From Anthoceros angustus (Eukaryota > Streptophyta > Anthocerotopsida > Anthocerotales > Anthocerotaceae), in assembly GCA_010909165.1 (NCBI GenBank), contig VJWM01000226.1:62001-126000 (forward strand): 64,000 nt of DNA, written 5' to 3'. The position numbers were made by a program, and so were the translations under genes. Shown one piece after another: positions 30,241 through 41,758 of this stretch. The first letter of the stretch is position 1, and each line of letters opens with the position of its first letter. The notes beneath the pieces are model-generated. The model was not told the origin of the DNA and searched no databases. It saw only the letters and a list, made by a program, of their open reading frames with translations.

Positions 30241-31557
30241 CCATTAACATCATGTCAGGAGCTTCCGGTCCTACATTTACTTCCGAATTGAAAGAGAAAG
30301 ATCGTTTCAACGGAAACAAATACTCGGTTTGGCGTGTACGCATGAAGACAACATTGCTGGCTCGTGGTGTATGGAACATCATAGATGGAACCTACAAGAA
30401 ACCAGATCCCAATGCTACAACCAATCAGCCCACGGCTGCTGATATTGAAAAATGGGATCAACACAATAGCATTGCTATTGCTCTTCTCATCAATGGTCTT
30501 GATACTGATCTTGTTCCAGATATTGAGTTCCTCGCGGAAGCATCCGCCATCCGGGCATAAGCGGAAGACATATCGGCCAAACATGATGACCTTGTGTCTT
30601 TGTCTGCAGTACTACACATTGAAGATGAGGAAGGAGAAAGATGTTGTCTCACACTCAGATTTCGACACTTAGAGCTCAGTTACTTCGTGGTGAGAAGATA
30701 CGTGCAAGCGGTTGCAAAGCTCCTTTCTAGCTTGCCCCATCGTACGATCTTTTGTCACAACCCAAAATGGGCCTATCTGCTTATCTTTGCTGGTACTTGA
30801 CAACACGATCCTTTGTCGAAGAGGTGATTGGTGCCTTATACCAAGAAGAGCGATCACGCCTAATGTCTCCTGGCGTTCCTAGAAACAAAGCAGAAAAGGT
30901 ATTAGCAGCAGGTTTCAGACCTCACAAGGGAAAAGGCAAAGGAAAACCACCTTTTATTGGCGGACGATGGTTCTTCAACTTGAAGAGGAGGGCTATGGTG
31001 TGCGGCATTGCTGGCCATTGGGCGAGAGAAGAAAGCCGGGAACCTCAGCGTGCTACTAAGAGCACTGCGAATGTTGCTATCAAGGAAAAAGCAGTCGGTG
31101 ACAACAAACCAGTGAAGATCCTCCTGTCTTGCCCGTTCTGTGCACAAAGAGGGTAGCTGGTATCTTGATTCCAGTGCAACCTCACACATATGCAAAGACA
31201 TAGATCAGTTCTATATACTCGATTCAAGCCTATCCTTAGCAACTATGCTACTGGGTGATGAGCAGAACAGACCAAGTTTGCAAATACAAGGACAAGGTAT
31301 CATAAATTCGTCTTCATGATGGATCCATTCGACCACAAGATGTGCTTTATGTACCATCTATGGCTAAGAATTTGATGTCTCTAAGCAAGTTAATGCAATT
31401 GAGGACTTACCACATGAAGGTGAGAGGATACTTGTTTGTTCTTTAGACACCAGACCCGTCTTTGTATTCTTCGTGGAATTCTTGAAAATGATCTCTGAGC
31501 TTGATGTCTTTACACATAAGCGGTGGCTGGCATCCAGACACACAAAATTAGCGATCC
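30153..31557 (+). pseudogene. Copia-1 gag-protease, first (frame-broken) copy
   Basis: Opens MSIGSIDALLNSLEQQFQ and then the copia Gag domain (KEKDRFNGNKYSVWRVRMKT, WDQHNSIAIALLINGLDTDL) up to a stop at 30558. The rest of gag, the zinc knuckle and protease are recognisable in broken frames to 31557. The knuckle is damaged (the CNWC half is missing near 31000; VCGIAGHWARE remains). It is duplicated downstream. Confidence 0.8.
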
Positions 31558-33110
31558 TACGGCCGTCACCACTTAGCTGTCCTTAACGCATAGATACTTA
31601 CGGATTGTTAAGAGCCATAGCTCTTATCGTCTTTGTAAGTATTTATGTCCATAGATCCATAGATGCCTTGAACTCGCTTGAACAGCGTTCCAGCCTCTTA
31701 GTTTGCAACGACCATCTCTGTACAACCCATTAACATCATGTCGAGCTTCCTATCTACATTCAATTGAAAGAGAAAGATCGTTTCAAGCAAAACAAATACT
31801 CGGTACGCATGAAGACAACATTGCTGGCTCGTGGTGTATGGAACATCATAGATGGAACCTACAAGAAACCAGATCCCAATGCTACAACCAATCAGCCCAC
31901 AGCTGCTGATATTGAAAAATGGGATCAACACAATAGCATTGCTATTGCTCTTCTCATCAATGGTCTTGATACTGATCTTGTTCCAGATATTGAGTTCCTC
32001 GCGGAAGCATCTGCCATCTGGGCATAACTGGAAAAGACATATCAGCACCAGAACATGATGACCTTGTGTGCTGTACAGACAGAGTACTACACATTGAAGA
32101 TGAGGGAAGGAGAAAAGATGTTGTCTCACACTAGCAGATTTCGACACTTAAGAGCTCAGATTACTTCACTGACTGGTGAGAAGATACCAGAGGTGCAAGC
32201 AGTTGCAAAGCTCCTTTCTAGCTTGCCCCATCGTATCAGTCTTTTGTCACAACCCAAAATGGGCCTATCAAGCTGCTTGTCACCGGTACTTGAACACAAC
32301 CACCTCGAAGAGGTGATTGGTGCCTTATACCAAGAAGAGCAGTCACGCCTAATGTCTCCTGGCGTTCCTAGAAACAAAGCAGAAAAGGTATTAGCAGCAG
32401 GTTTCAGACCTCACAAGGGAAAAGGCAAAGGAAAACCACCTTTTATTGGCAGACCTGATGGTTCTTCAACTTCGAAGAGGCCAGGGAACTGTAACTGGTG
32501 CGGCATTGCTGGCCATTGGGCCAGAGAATGCAAGAAGAAGAAAGCCGGGGAACCTCAACGTGCTACTAAGAGCACTGCGAATGTTGCTATCAAGGAAAAA
32601 CAGTCAGGTGACAACAAACCAACAGTGAAGATCCTCACTGTCTGCCTTGCCCGTTCTGTGCACAAAGAGGGTAGCTGGTATCTTGATTCCAGTGCAACCT
32701 CACACATATGCAAAGACATAGATCAGTTCTATATACTCGATTCAAGCCTATCCTTAGCAACTATGCTACTGGGTGATGAGCAGAACAGACCAAGTTTGCA
32801 AATACAAGGACAAGGTATCTGTAAATTCAGTCTTCATGATGGATCCATTCTGACCCTGCAAGATGTGCTTTATGTGCTATCTATGGCTAAGAATTTGATG
32901 TCTCTAAGCAAGTTAATGCAATTGAGGACGTACCACATGAAGGCTGCAGAGGATACTTGTTTGTTCTTTAGACACCCAGACCCGTCTTTGTATTCTTTCG
33001 TGGAATTCTTGAAAATGATCTCTACAGGCTTGATGTCTTTACACATAAGCAGGTGGCTGGCATCCAGACACACAAAATTAGCGATCCTACGGCCGCATCG
33101 TATCGCGTAA
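31558..33110 (+). CDS. Copia-1 gag-protease, second copy
   Basis: Repeat of the preceding block. After a frame-broken N-terminus (31764-32027), a 351-residue frame (32055-33110) covers the end of Gag, the CCHC knuckle (CNWCGIAGHWAREC, about 32488) and the protease start WYLDSSATSHIC (about 32676). Functional copia proteases have DSGA or DTGA at this point; here it is DSSA, which replaces the conserved glycine of the flap-less active site triad. It runs on into the gag-pre-integrase region. Confidence 0.82.
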
Positions 33111-33990
33111 ACAAACACAAACTGGTAGATATGTCTTTACAGGAATGTCATGAGGAACCTTTACCTCGTTGTTTTAAAGATCTCCCTTCCTGTGAGGCTT
33201 GCATTATAGCGAAGCAAAGGCAGCACCCTTTTCCCCATGTGGCGTCATACAGGGCAAAGGATGTCCTTGAGCTCGTACATGCTGATATATCAGGCAAGAT
33301 ACATGTGCCATCTATTGGTGGTGCCCTCTATTACCTGTGCATCACAGATGATTACTCGCGTTATACCTGGACATTCATCTTGCACCTTAAAAGTGAAACC
33401 TCTGACTTATTCAAGGACTGGTTTCTCACTGTACAACGCCAAACAGGGAAATTGGTCAAGTATCTACGTACTGACAACGGTACAGAATTTGTAAACACGG
33501 CCTTCGACAGCTTTCTACAAGAACATGGTGTGCAGAGACAACTGACCGTTCCTTACACACCCCAGCAAAACGGTGTCGCGGAACGTAAAAATCAAACTCT
33601 CTTATCTATGACACGCAGTATGCTTTTGTGGGCTAGCTTACCTCAGAAATTCTGGGCCGAAGCTATAGTTGCTGCTACATATGTACTTAACAGGTTGTTT
33701 ACCAGCTCCGTCCCGTTGATGACTCCTTATGAAGCTATGTGGAACCGCAAACCCAGCTTGCTTCATCTCCGAGTTTTTGGCTCACGAGCATTTGCCTTTG
33801 TACACAAGAGAAGCAGCGAAGCTAGATCCCCGTGCTCAAGCCCTCATATTTGTTGGCTACAGTGAGATATCGAAAGCCTACAAGCTTTTCAATCCTCTCA
33901 CTCAGACTGCCGTTCTTGCTCATTCAGATACATTCATCGAGCCCACCAGCCCTGTCACTCCAGGTTATCAGCCACATCTGGATTCAGAGG
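33053..33990 (+). CDS. Copia-1 integrase
   Basis: Open frame 33053-33865, then a frameshifted tail (LIFVGYSEISKAYKLFNP) to 33990. It has the C-terminal cysteines of the zinc-binding segment (CEACIIAKQRQHPF) and the DDE core: D in HADISGKIHVPS, D in RTDNGTEFV, E in NGVAERKNQT, with normal spacing. FWAEAIVAATYVLNRL and HLRVFGSRAFAFVH are typical copia integrase C-terminal motifs. The chain stops before reverse transcriptase. Confidence 0.9.
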
Positions 33991-33991
33991 G

Positions 33992-34050
33992 TGCTTTTCT
34001 ATTATGCAAAGTCTGCTTTTGTTTTTACATCTCTGATTAGAAAACCAACA
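33992..34050 (+). repeat. Copia-2 truncated 5' LTR
   Basis: Matches the last 59 bp of the 3' LTR (TGCTTTTCTATTATGCAAAG ... AAAACCAACA). The first 100 bp are missing; Copia-1 sequence abuts. Confidence 0.9.
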
Positions 34051-34062
34051 TGGTATCAGAGC
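34051..34062 (+). promoter_or_regulatory. Copia-2 primer-binding site
   Basis: TGGTATCAGAGC immediately after the LTR end AACCAACA, with no spacer. Confidence 0.92.
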
Positions 34063-34094
34063 ACATCTCTGCCTACTATCTAAATTCCTAGGAA

Positions 34095-34730
34095 ATGCCG
34101 AGGTCGGGTAATCGCAGCAGGACCGGCACCCGCAGGAGCGTACGTAGCCATCGTGACACATACTCGTCACAGACGCAATGCCTGCCTACGGAAATTGTGC
34201 TGGACCTCTACGAACATGAATACCCGAACCTCTGGCTAAGAAATTTCGTCGATAGACACTCTGGATCTGGCCGCTCTCACACACACAGAAACCCTGCTCA
34301 CAATCAGCGCACGGACGCGCTGTACAGGGCACGCTGTGAACGGAGAGGGCAGAATCCAAACTTGTTCTACAGAAGACCGAGAATTCCTGGAGTTGACACT
34401 CTCCTCCAGACGCCTGGATCTGTGGACAACAAGGATAGGGCATTAACATCTAGGCCAACTGAGAGCATTACAGAGAATAATCCTCTACGCTTTCCAGTTT
34501 GGGCAACGAGGGTTGAGAAGTCAATCACCTTGCCGCTGTCACGACATGAATCTTTGAAACAAGACATTCGAGAAACTGCTGAGAGCCTTGGGCACAAGCT
34601 TGACGTTACCTACACAGATTTGAAGAGAGATATCAGCAAGATTATCAACCTTCTGAACCATCTCACCTTGAAATTGGAGGATATTTGTCAGGCGGGAGCC
34701 CTGGAGCATCAAGAATCAGTTCCTTGGTGA
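34095..34730 (+). CDS. Copia-2 upstream ORF (211 residues), conserved between the two copia elements
   Basis: Intact frame beginning MPRSGNRSRTGTRRS 33 bases after the primer site. The N-terminus is Arg-rich. A conserved block follows at about residues 28-90 (LPTEIVLDLYEHEYPNLW, FVDRHSG, TDALYRARCERRGQNPNL). From about residue 150 it is predominantly helical with heptad-like spacing (LKQDIRETAESLGHKL, DLKRDISKIINLLNHLTLKL), suggesting a coiled coil. It has no Gag, zinc knuckle, protease or env features. The frame is intact although the rest of the element is damaged. I do not recognise the family; an RNA-binding or Gag-assisting accessory protein is only a guess. Confidence 0.75.
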   Translation: MPRSGNRSRTGTRRSVRSHRDTYSSQTQCLPTEIVLDLYEHEYPNLWLRNFVDRHSGSGRSHTHRNPAHNQRTDALYRARCERRGQNPNLFYRRPRIPGVDTLLQTPGSVDNKDRALTSRPTESITENNPLRFPVWATRVEKSITLPLSRHESLKQDIRETAESLGHKLDVTYTDLKRDISKIINLLNHLTLKLEDICQAGALEHQESVPW

Positions 34731-35289
34731 AGCTTCCGCTGCGAAATTGCTGAAACGACGCGAGGGGATGTCGAAGCGTTGTCGACCAGGTGGAGAGGCG
34801 CAGGCGATCCGTCACCACCCTTCGGGTTCCCAAGAGACGCCTTTGCCACCCCTCGCGACTCTGCGGCGACAGCCCATCAGCAACGCTCGTTCTCAAAACA
34901 AAAAAAAACTTGATGAGTTAGGGTTTGTTAACCGCTGAAACTCATTACCAGACGTTGGCCGATCTTCAGTAATCGGGAACAGCCGTGAGGCGTGGGAGCA
35001 GATCTATACATCTCCATGTAATCGGGTCCGCCCAAAGACCGCCCACCGCTCACCCGCATCGCTTGGATCGAACTCGTAAGGCATAGACATACATCGAATA
35101 ATAATTGTCAAGGTAAACATGACACGTATCAACTAACTCGTCATAGCCATGAGCATGTGATAGTCTTTTCATGTCCACAACAGCAATTGATAGCCTCACA
35201 TAGCCTCAATGAGTTATCCAACAAGCTGTCATCACCAGTAACCATGTCCCAAGTACCACACATCGACATCAACCTCTTGTGTTAGCTTT

Positions 35290-36543
35290 ACCTCGATCAA
35301 GGAGAAGGACCGATTCAACGGGACTAAATACCCCGTGTGGAAGGTCCGCATGAAATCAACTCTGGTGGCCAGAGGGGTATGGAAGGTGGTAGATGGGACT
35401 CTCTTGAAGCCAGATCCGATTGCTAATCCAGCCCCGACAGCTACAGAAATAGAAAAATGGGATCAGTTGAATTCAATTGCAATTGCTTTACTAATTGGGG
35501 GTTTAGATGAGGTTCTCGTACCTGATGTGGAGTACCATACTGCTGGGAAGGGTATCTGGGACCAACTTGCAGCAACCTATGGCGTACAGAATATGCACAC
35601 CTTGTGTGCAATACGCATGGAGTTTTACAGCCTTCGCTTACGAGAGGGGGACAGGGTCGCTCCTCACGTTACGAGGTTTCGCCAATCGAGCCCAAATCGC
35701 TTTGGTTCCAAGATGGATGAAGTTGAGGCAGCAGCCCAACTACTCACATCATTGCCTCCGTCTTTTCAGACCTTAATTAGCAGCTTCAATGGTCCTATTC
35801 GCCAACCCCAAGTCGCTGGTGCTGCTCCCCTCGTAACGGTTGAGGATGTCATAGGAGCCCTGTTTCAAGAAGAACAAGGGCGTCTAAATTCCTCAGGGGG
35901 ACACAGGTCAAAGGGGGATAAGGTTCTGAGTGCTAGATTCAGAACACAGCGCGGGTTAGGAAGAGCACCTGGAGGTCGTTTAGACTCCAACTCTGGTTCT
36001 TCCGCCATACCCAAGCGGACAGGCAACTGCAATTGGTGTGGGCTTGCCGGACACTGGGCTCGTGATTGCCGGAAAAAGAAGGCCGGTGAGCCACAGAAGG
36101 TCCAGCCACACAAGCAATCAGCCCATGTCATTGTTAAGGAAAAGGGAGAAAGCTCGAAAGGGACTGTGAAGATCCTTACCGTTTGTCTCACAAGCTCGTT
36201 GCACGATGCTGGTTACTGGTACCTTGATTCAGGGGCTACCACTCACATCTACAATGATAAAAGCCTGTTTTCTAACCTGAACCTGTGTCATATGAAAGAC
36301 AAGGTTTTGTTAGGAGATGAACGGAGTGACACAAGCTTACGAGTTGAGGGCTCTGGAACCTGTACTTTCCTACTCACCGATGGGTTGACCTTCTCTGTGC
36401 ATGATGTCCTCTTTGTACCGGATATGGCCAAAAACCTCCTCTCGTTGAGCACGCTGATGCAAACTCGTGTTTATGGGATGCGAGTCGATAGTGAGAGCTG
36501 CTGCTTCTACAAGATAGACCATCCTACGGAGTGCTCATTCTAG
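35290..36543 (+). CDS. Copia-2 Gag and protease
   Basis: The frame is open from about 35290 (IKEKDRFNGTKYPVWKVRMK); no clean start codon is seen, because the ATGs at 35210 and 35245 run into stops, probably through missing bases. It contains the copia Gag domain (WDQLNSIAIALLIGGLDEVL, MEFYSLRLREGDRVAPHVTR), zinc knuckle CNWCGLAGHWARDC (about 36027) and the aspartic protease start WYLDSGATTHIY (about 36217) with the catalytic DSGA intact. It ends in the gag-pre-integrase region. Confidence 0.9.
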   Translation, partial: TSIKEKDRFNGTKYPVWKVRMKSTLVARGVWKVVDGTLLKPDPIANPAPTATEIEKWDQLNSIAIALLIGGLDEVLVPDVEYHTAGKGIWDQLAATYGVQNMHTLCAIRMEFYSLRLREGDRVAPHVTRFRQSSPNRFGSKMDEVEAAAQLLTSLPPSFQTLISSFNGPIRQPQVAGAAPLVTVEDVIGALFQEEQGRLNSSGGHRSKGDKVLSARFRTQRGLGRAPGGRLDSNSGSSAIPKRTGNCNWCGLAGHWARDCRKKKAGEPQKVQPHKQSAHVIVKEKGESSKGTVKILTVCLTSSLHDAGYWYLDSGATTHIYNDKSLFSNLNLCHMKDKVLLGDERSDTSLRVEGSGTCTFLLTDGLTFSVHDVLFVPDMAKNLLSLSTLMQTRVYGMRVDSESCCFYKIDHPTECSF

Positions 36544-37510
36544 GTGTTGGAACCACGATCTGTCTGTGGCTATTCGTTGTCACTGTTGCCTATTCCAGTC
36601 GGTTTCCCTAACTCCGGCGCTAGCATCCTTGTGGCATGCACGTTTAGGCCATGCCAGCACAATAATAGATATGTCCAAGCGATCACGCCATAGGAGCCAC
36701 TCCCACCTTGTTTTGATCTACATGCGAGTCTTGCATCCTAGCTAGCGAGGGAGCTCCCATTTCAAAGCACGCCCATAGAGCAAAGCTTCGGAGTTAGTCC
36801 ATCTTGACATCTCTGGAAAAATTAATGAGCCCTCTGGGTGCTCAATATTATTTAACTATCACAATGACTTGAGATACTCCGGACCTATCAAGTGCATCTT
36901 AAGAGTGATACCCTTGATTTCTTCCGAATGGTTACACAGTGCGGGCGATCTGCCTCCTCAAGATGCCGCTTACAGACAGAGGGGCGAGTTTGTCAACCAT
37001 GCCTTTGATGATTTTCTCCGGGGAGCATGGCATTGCGCCAGCGATTGTCCCCACCCAGCAGAATGGGGTTCTTTGGCGTAAAAATCAGACCTACTTTGAC
37101 ACGTAGTATGCTTTTGTGGGCTGGCTTACCACAGAATTTTGGTGAGCGGTTGTGGCAGCCACATATATCTTGAACAGAGTGCTTACAAGCTCTGTGCCTG
37201 GCCAAACCCCCTTCGAAGTCTTTTGGCGTCGCAAGCCAAGCATCCTTCACCTTCGTGTTTTTGGGTCCAAGGCCTATGCTTACATTCCTGCAGAGAAGCG
37301 CAAGAATCTTGACAACCGCGCGCAACCCCTGCTGTTTGTCGGCTATAGTGACCGAGCCAAAGCTTATAAGCTTTTCGACCCTCACACACGAGCTGTCACC
37401 CTTGCAGCAATCACTTTTGGAGCCATCCGTTCACTGTCACGTCCTCTTCAGAGGGAGCTGTCATCCCTCCCGATGACGATGCTGATGCTATCCATTATCC
37501 TCAAGATCTG
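36544..37510 (+). pseudogene. Copia-2 decayed integrase
   Basis: Fragments in several frames: LWHARLGHAST (zinc-finger HH), VHLDISGKINEPSG (first catalytic D), GEFVNHAFDDFL (second D lost), the QQNGV box near 37050 (E not readable) and 37152-37400 open with AATYILNRVLTSSVPGQTPF and HLRVFGSKAYAYIPAEKRKN. It has far more loss than the neighbouring gag. Confidence 0.8.
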
Positions 37511-40220
37511 AGCCTGGTGGCCCCGTTATACCCCATACGCCCCTCGTTGTAGTTCCCGAGTGCGCCCGATTGAACAGCCAAGCGGCCTCGCACGAGAGGA
37601 AATTGATCAAGATAATGAACTCAATCATCGGCATGTCATTATGCAGGCGGTGATAACCTGCGGATATGAGGAATGGGGCAGGCGAGTGCTAACCGGAACC
37701 CGAACCTGAGCTCCGATGCTCCACAAGGCATCGTCCACCACGACGGTGGCGGGAACCACGATATGAGTCCGTCGAGTGGCGATCCCTTGGAGCCACTGTC
37801 GATATTCTACCCATTGTTGAGCCTGCCTCATACAAGGAGGCCATAGCGGTCGATGGGCTCAATGGAAAGCTGTTGAGGGCCAGTATCTCTTATCAGAATA
37901 AGACTTGGGTGCTTCTTGACACCTGCAGGGAGAAACCCATATCCTGTAAGTGGGTTTTAAAGCTGAAGCTCAATGCGAAGGTGAGATTGCCGCTACAAGG
38001 CAAGGCTCGTGGCAAGGGCTTCACAGTGGAGGGCTTAGACTATCGAGACCTTCTCACGTCATCGCGCACGATCCATTAGGATCCTCTAGCGACTGCCGAA
38101 CTTGACCTGGATCTCGCAAATGGATGTGTAGCTTTTACATATGGTGCCCTAGATGAGGAACTTTACATGGTGCAACCTGAAGGATACGAAGACAAGCGTC
38201 ATCCATTGAAAGTTCTAAAGCTCCTCAAGTGTATCTATGGGCTCAAACAAAGTGGAAGAGTCTAGTACATAACAATGCATTTGTACCTCCTTAGTATCAA
38301 CTTCACACAGAGTGTAGTAGATTCCAATGTTTATCGCCTTAGTCGAGGAACAGATTTCGTTGTGCTGGCCTTGTATGTGGATGACGTAATCCTCGCAACC
38401 AACAGCCAACCGTTATTAGCCGAGGTCAAGACTATGCTTAGCACACGTTTTGATATGAAGGACATCGGTGAACTGTTACATTTGGGAATCGGATCCACGA
38501 GGGTTAGGCAAGAAATGCTAATCATACACCGGCACAAGTACATAGGAGATATCCTCGTAAGTTCAAGATGGATCAAGCTAGACCAAAGAACAACACCCCG
38601 CCGCTTCTGGTGATAAGCTTACCATGAACAATGCCCGGTCAAGAGACATGATGGAAATGAAGGACATCCCTTACAGCATCTGTAGGAAGTCTTATTTTGT
38701 TGCCAACGGGCGAGACCCGGACATCCGATTATCTTTGTAAGCACATTTCTGATTCCTTGAACGACCGGCAAAGCCTTTGGGTGGCGATTAAAAGGATTTT
38801 CGGTACCTTAAGGGCACGAATGTTTATTCTACAAAAGTTCGAGGGAGCTGTCATCCCTCGATGGCGATCTTGTCATCCATTATCCTCAAGATGATCGAGC
38901 CTGGTGGCCCCGTTATACCCCTGCCCCCGCCGTTGTAGTTCCCGAGTGCGCCCGATTGAACCCCAGCGGGCCTCGCAGAGGAAATTGATCAAGATAATGA
39001 ACTCAATCATCGGCATGTCATTATGCAGGCTGATAACTGCGGATATGAGGAATAGGGGCGAGTGCTTGCGGAACGAACCTGAGCTCCGACGCTCCACAAG
39101 GCATCGTCCACCACCTGACCAGTGGCGGGAACCACGATATGAGTCCGTCGACTGGCGATCCCTTGGAGCCACTGTCGATATTCTACCCATTGTTGAGCCT
39201 GCCTCATACAAGGAGGCCATAGCAGGGTCCGATAGGGCTCAATGGAAAGCCGCTGTTGAGGACGAGTACCAGTCTCTTATCAAGAATAAGACTTGGGTGC
39301 TTACTGACCTGCCACAGGGGAGGAAACCCATATCCTAAGTGGGTTTTAAAGAAGCTCAATGCGAAGGTGAGATTGCCGCTACAAGGCAAGGCTCGTGGCA
39401 AGGGCTTCACGGTGGAGGGCTTAGACTATCGAGACCTTCTCACATCGTCGCGGTCCATTAGGATCACCTAGCAGGCTGTGAACTTGACCTGGATCTCGGA
39501 GCAAATGGATGTGTGTCTGACAATGGTGCCCTAGATGAGGAACTTTACATGATGCAACTCAAGGATACGAAGACAAGCGTCATCCAATGAAAGTTCTAAA
39601 GCTCCTCAAGTGTATCTATGGGCTCAAACAAAGTGGAAGAGTGGTACATAACAATGCATTTGTACCTCCTTAGTATCAACTTCACAGTGTAGCAGACCAA
39701 CGTTTATCGCCTTAGTCGAGCAGTTTACTTGGCCTTGTATGTGGATGACGTAATCCTCGCAACCAACCAACCGTTATTAGCCGAGGTCAAGACTATGCTT
39801 AGCACGATTTGATATGAAGGACATCGGTGAACTCGAGTTACATTTGGGAATCTGAGATCCACGAGGGTTAGGCAAGAAGGCTGCTAATCATACACCAACA
39901 CAAGTACATAGGAGATATCCTCCGTAAGTTCAAGATGGATCAAGCTAGGCCAGCAACAACACCCTTCGCTACAGGTGATAAGCTTACCAGTGAACAATGC
40001 CCACAGTCCGAGGCAGACATGATGGAAATGAAGGACATCCCTTACAGGCATGCTGTAGGAAGTCTTATTTTGTTGCCAACTGGACGAGACAGACATCCAG
40101 TATGCTGTAAGCACTGTTTCACAGTTCCTTGAACGACCTGGCAAAGCCCACTGGGTGGCGGTTAAAAGGATTTTCAGGTACCTTAAGGGCACACGAACAA
40201 CAGGTTTATTCTACAAAAGT
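37447..40220 (+). repeat. 1.4-kb tandem duplication of the Copia-2 RT region
   Basis: 37447-38838 repeats as 38839-40220. The junction TTCGAGGGAGCTGTC joins TTCAGAGGGAGCTG (left edge) with the TTCAGGGCAAGG context (right edge). The two copies each lack bases that the other keeps. Confidence 0.8.
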
Positions 40221-40697
40221 TCAGGGCAAGGTAAGTTAACCTTGGAGGGGTACACAGATGCCGATTGGGCATCGGATCGATTCGAAAAGCCTCTCCACCC
40301 TCTTGTTTCATCTTTGTCTTCGCGGTGTGATGGTCATGTAAACGATCGTCCATCGCTTTATCTTGGGCGGTATAAGTCACTCACGGATGCCTCTAAGGAA
40401 GGAATGGGAACGCAGTTTTCTCAAAGACCTCGACCAAGAGCGGTGCCTACATACGCCTGACAACATGTCGGCGTTAGCAGGTGGCTAACCCTAGGTTCCA
40501 TGCGAACAAAGCACATAGAAATCCAGCATCACTATGTGAGAGATGTAGTGGAAAGAGGGGTTGTAAAAGTTGACTATACTAGCACTGACGAGAATGTGGC
40601 GGATATCCTCACCAAAGGCCTGCCTAAGTATAAGCACTATAAACATCTAGCAGGCCTAAGGCTCGGGAATTACTCTGCCTACTTTCATGACACGAGT
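37850..40697 (+). pseudogene. Copia-2 reverse transcriptase and RNase H, frame-broken
   Basis: The RT start is NKTWVLTDLPQGRKPIS (about 39285, second copy). The catalytic RT box is LYVDDVILATNS (38371 and 39736). RNase H begins LEGYTDADWASD (about 40233), and the element's protein end is open at 40500-40700 (HIEIQHHYVRDVVERG, ENVADILTKGLPK). The coding order protease-integrase-RT-RNase H confirms copia. Multiple frameshifts occur. Confidence 0.85.
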
Positions 40698-41511
40698 TGA
40701 GTACTTATCTGGAAGGTGGGGGTGGGAACCCGAAGGTTCCCGGTGTTGTAGTGTTTGTGTGGGCCGACGTCTTTTACTGGTCTGCACTTAGGACTACACA
40801 CAGCTGCACCACCGTCAGAGGGAGTCACAGCCAGGGCAGTGAACACATATAGGGACAGTCCAAGGTTCGGATGAAGCTCACCTGAAGAACTAATCGCCTT
40901 GTACTGCTCCGTGCTCACAGCTCGGGTTTTGTATCCTCCTCCTCTTTTGCTGGTAATGGCACACTCCTAGCAGTGAGTAGGGTCTCCAGCTCTACTATCC
41001 TGCCCATAGCTGCCCTCAGCCTAGCGGCAAGGATGGGCGCAGCGAGCTCTGAGTAGCGATACTCGAGCGCACATGCTCGAGCCTTCACTCTTTCGGTGAA
41101 CCTTTCTTGGCCGGTGTGGTGTCGTGTGCATAGGGAGGCTGTTCACCCTGTTCACTAGTTCACATAGCAGAGGCAGGGACTCCCATGACTTCTTCTCTTG
41201 CGCGCCTGGCTGCTGACCATGTTTCTTTTCCCTCTTCCTCTTTTCGTGTTGCACCTCTAGCTTGTAGGTCGTGCCCCCGCGCGTCTTCATCACCGTGCGG
41301 CGGTAGCGAATCGAGCAGCTCAGGTGGGTGCACAAGAAGGAGACTGTCGGTGGCGGCTGTAACGAGTAGGAGCGTAATGGAGAAGGCTTCCATCGTTGTG
41401 CCTTTTGTAGTCTCTTACGCTAGGCCTCCTGTCAGATATGGGGCATTAGCGGGAGTTCCTGGCCGTGTGAACCACGCTTATGTATTAACCTAGTAGGTGC
41501 TTTAGAGGGAG
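40698..41511. other. Copia-2 3' untranslated region, polypurine tract at its end
   Basis: 0.8 kb between the RNase H stop and the 3' LTR. Short frames on both strands (for example 41185-41493) show no family. The last bases AGAGGGAG (41504-41511) form the polypurine tract directly before TGTTGAGAT. Confidence 0.6.
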
Positions 41512-41673
41512 TGTTGAGATAAAAGCCGACCTCTGGTTAAGTAGTCTAACTAGGGTTAGGAGAAACGTGGTTAGTTGGTCAAGTATAAAAGGGCACATAA
41601 ACTATGTTAAATTTTGCTTTTCTATTATGCAAAGTCTGCTTTTGTTTTTACATCTCTGATTAGAAAACCAACA
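41512..41673 (+). repeat. Copia-2 3' LTR (162 bp)
   Basis: Starts TGTTGAGATAAAAG and ends AAAACCAACA, with a TATA-like TATAAAAGG near 41583. A second copy at about 42822-42981 belongs to the tandem duplication of this region, not to another insertion. Confidence 0.9.
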
Positions 41674-41758
41674 CAAACTACGGTGCTCGCGAGGAGCAGC
41701 TGGTGCCAGCACCAGCACGGATGGGGCACGCACCACCCAAGTCAGCCATTAGGAACCT

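Larger units (their letters stand above)
28552..33991 (+). mobile_element. Copia-1: Ty1/copia retrotransposon, 3'-truncated, with duplicated gag-protease block
   Basis: Order: 5' LTR (28552-28747), primer site (28750), upstream ORF (28797-29343), leader with a 232-bp tandem repeat, gag and protease twice (30063-31557 and 31558-33087), gag-pre-integrase and integrase (33088-33990). Reverse transcriptase, RNase H and 3' LTR are missing because the sequence passes directly into the truncated 5' LTR of Copia-2 at 33992. Gag precedes integrase, which fits the copia pol order. Confidence 0.88.
33992..41673 (+). mobile_element. Copia-2: Ty1/copia retrotransposon with both LTR ends, 5' LTR truncated
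   Basis: 5' LTR remnant (33992-34050), primer site (34051-34062), upstream ORF (34095-34730), gag-protease (about 35290-36543), decayed integrase (36544-37450), partly duplicated reverse transcriptase (37450-40220), RNase H end (to 40697), a 0.8-kb 3' region, polypurine tract and 3' LTR (41512-41673). Retrotransposition is not possible as read because integrase and RT carry many frameshifts. Confidence 0.9.
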
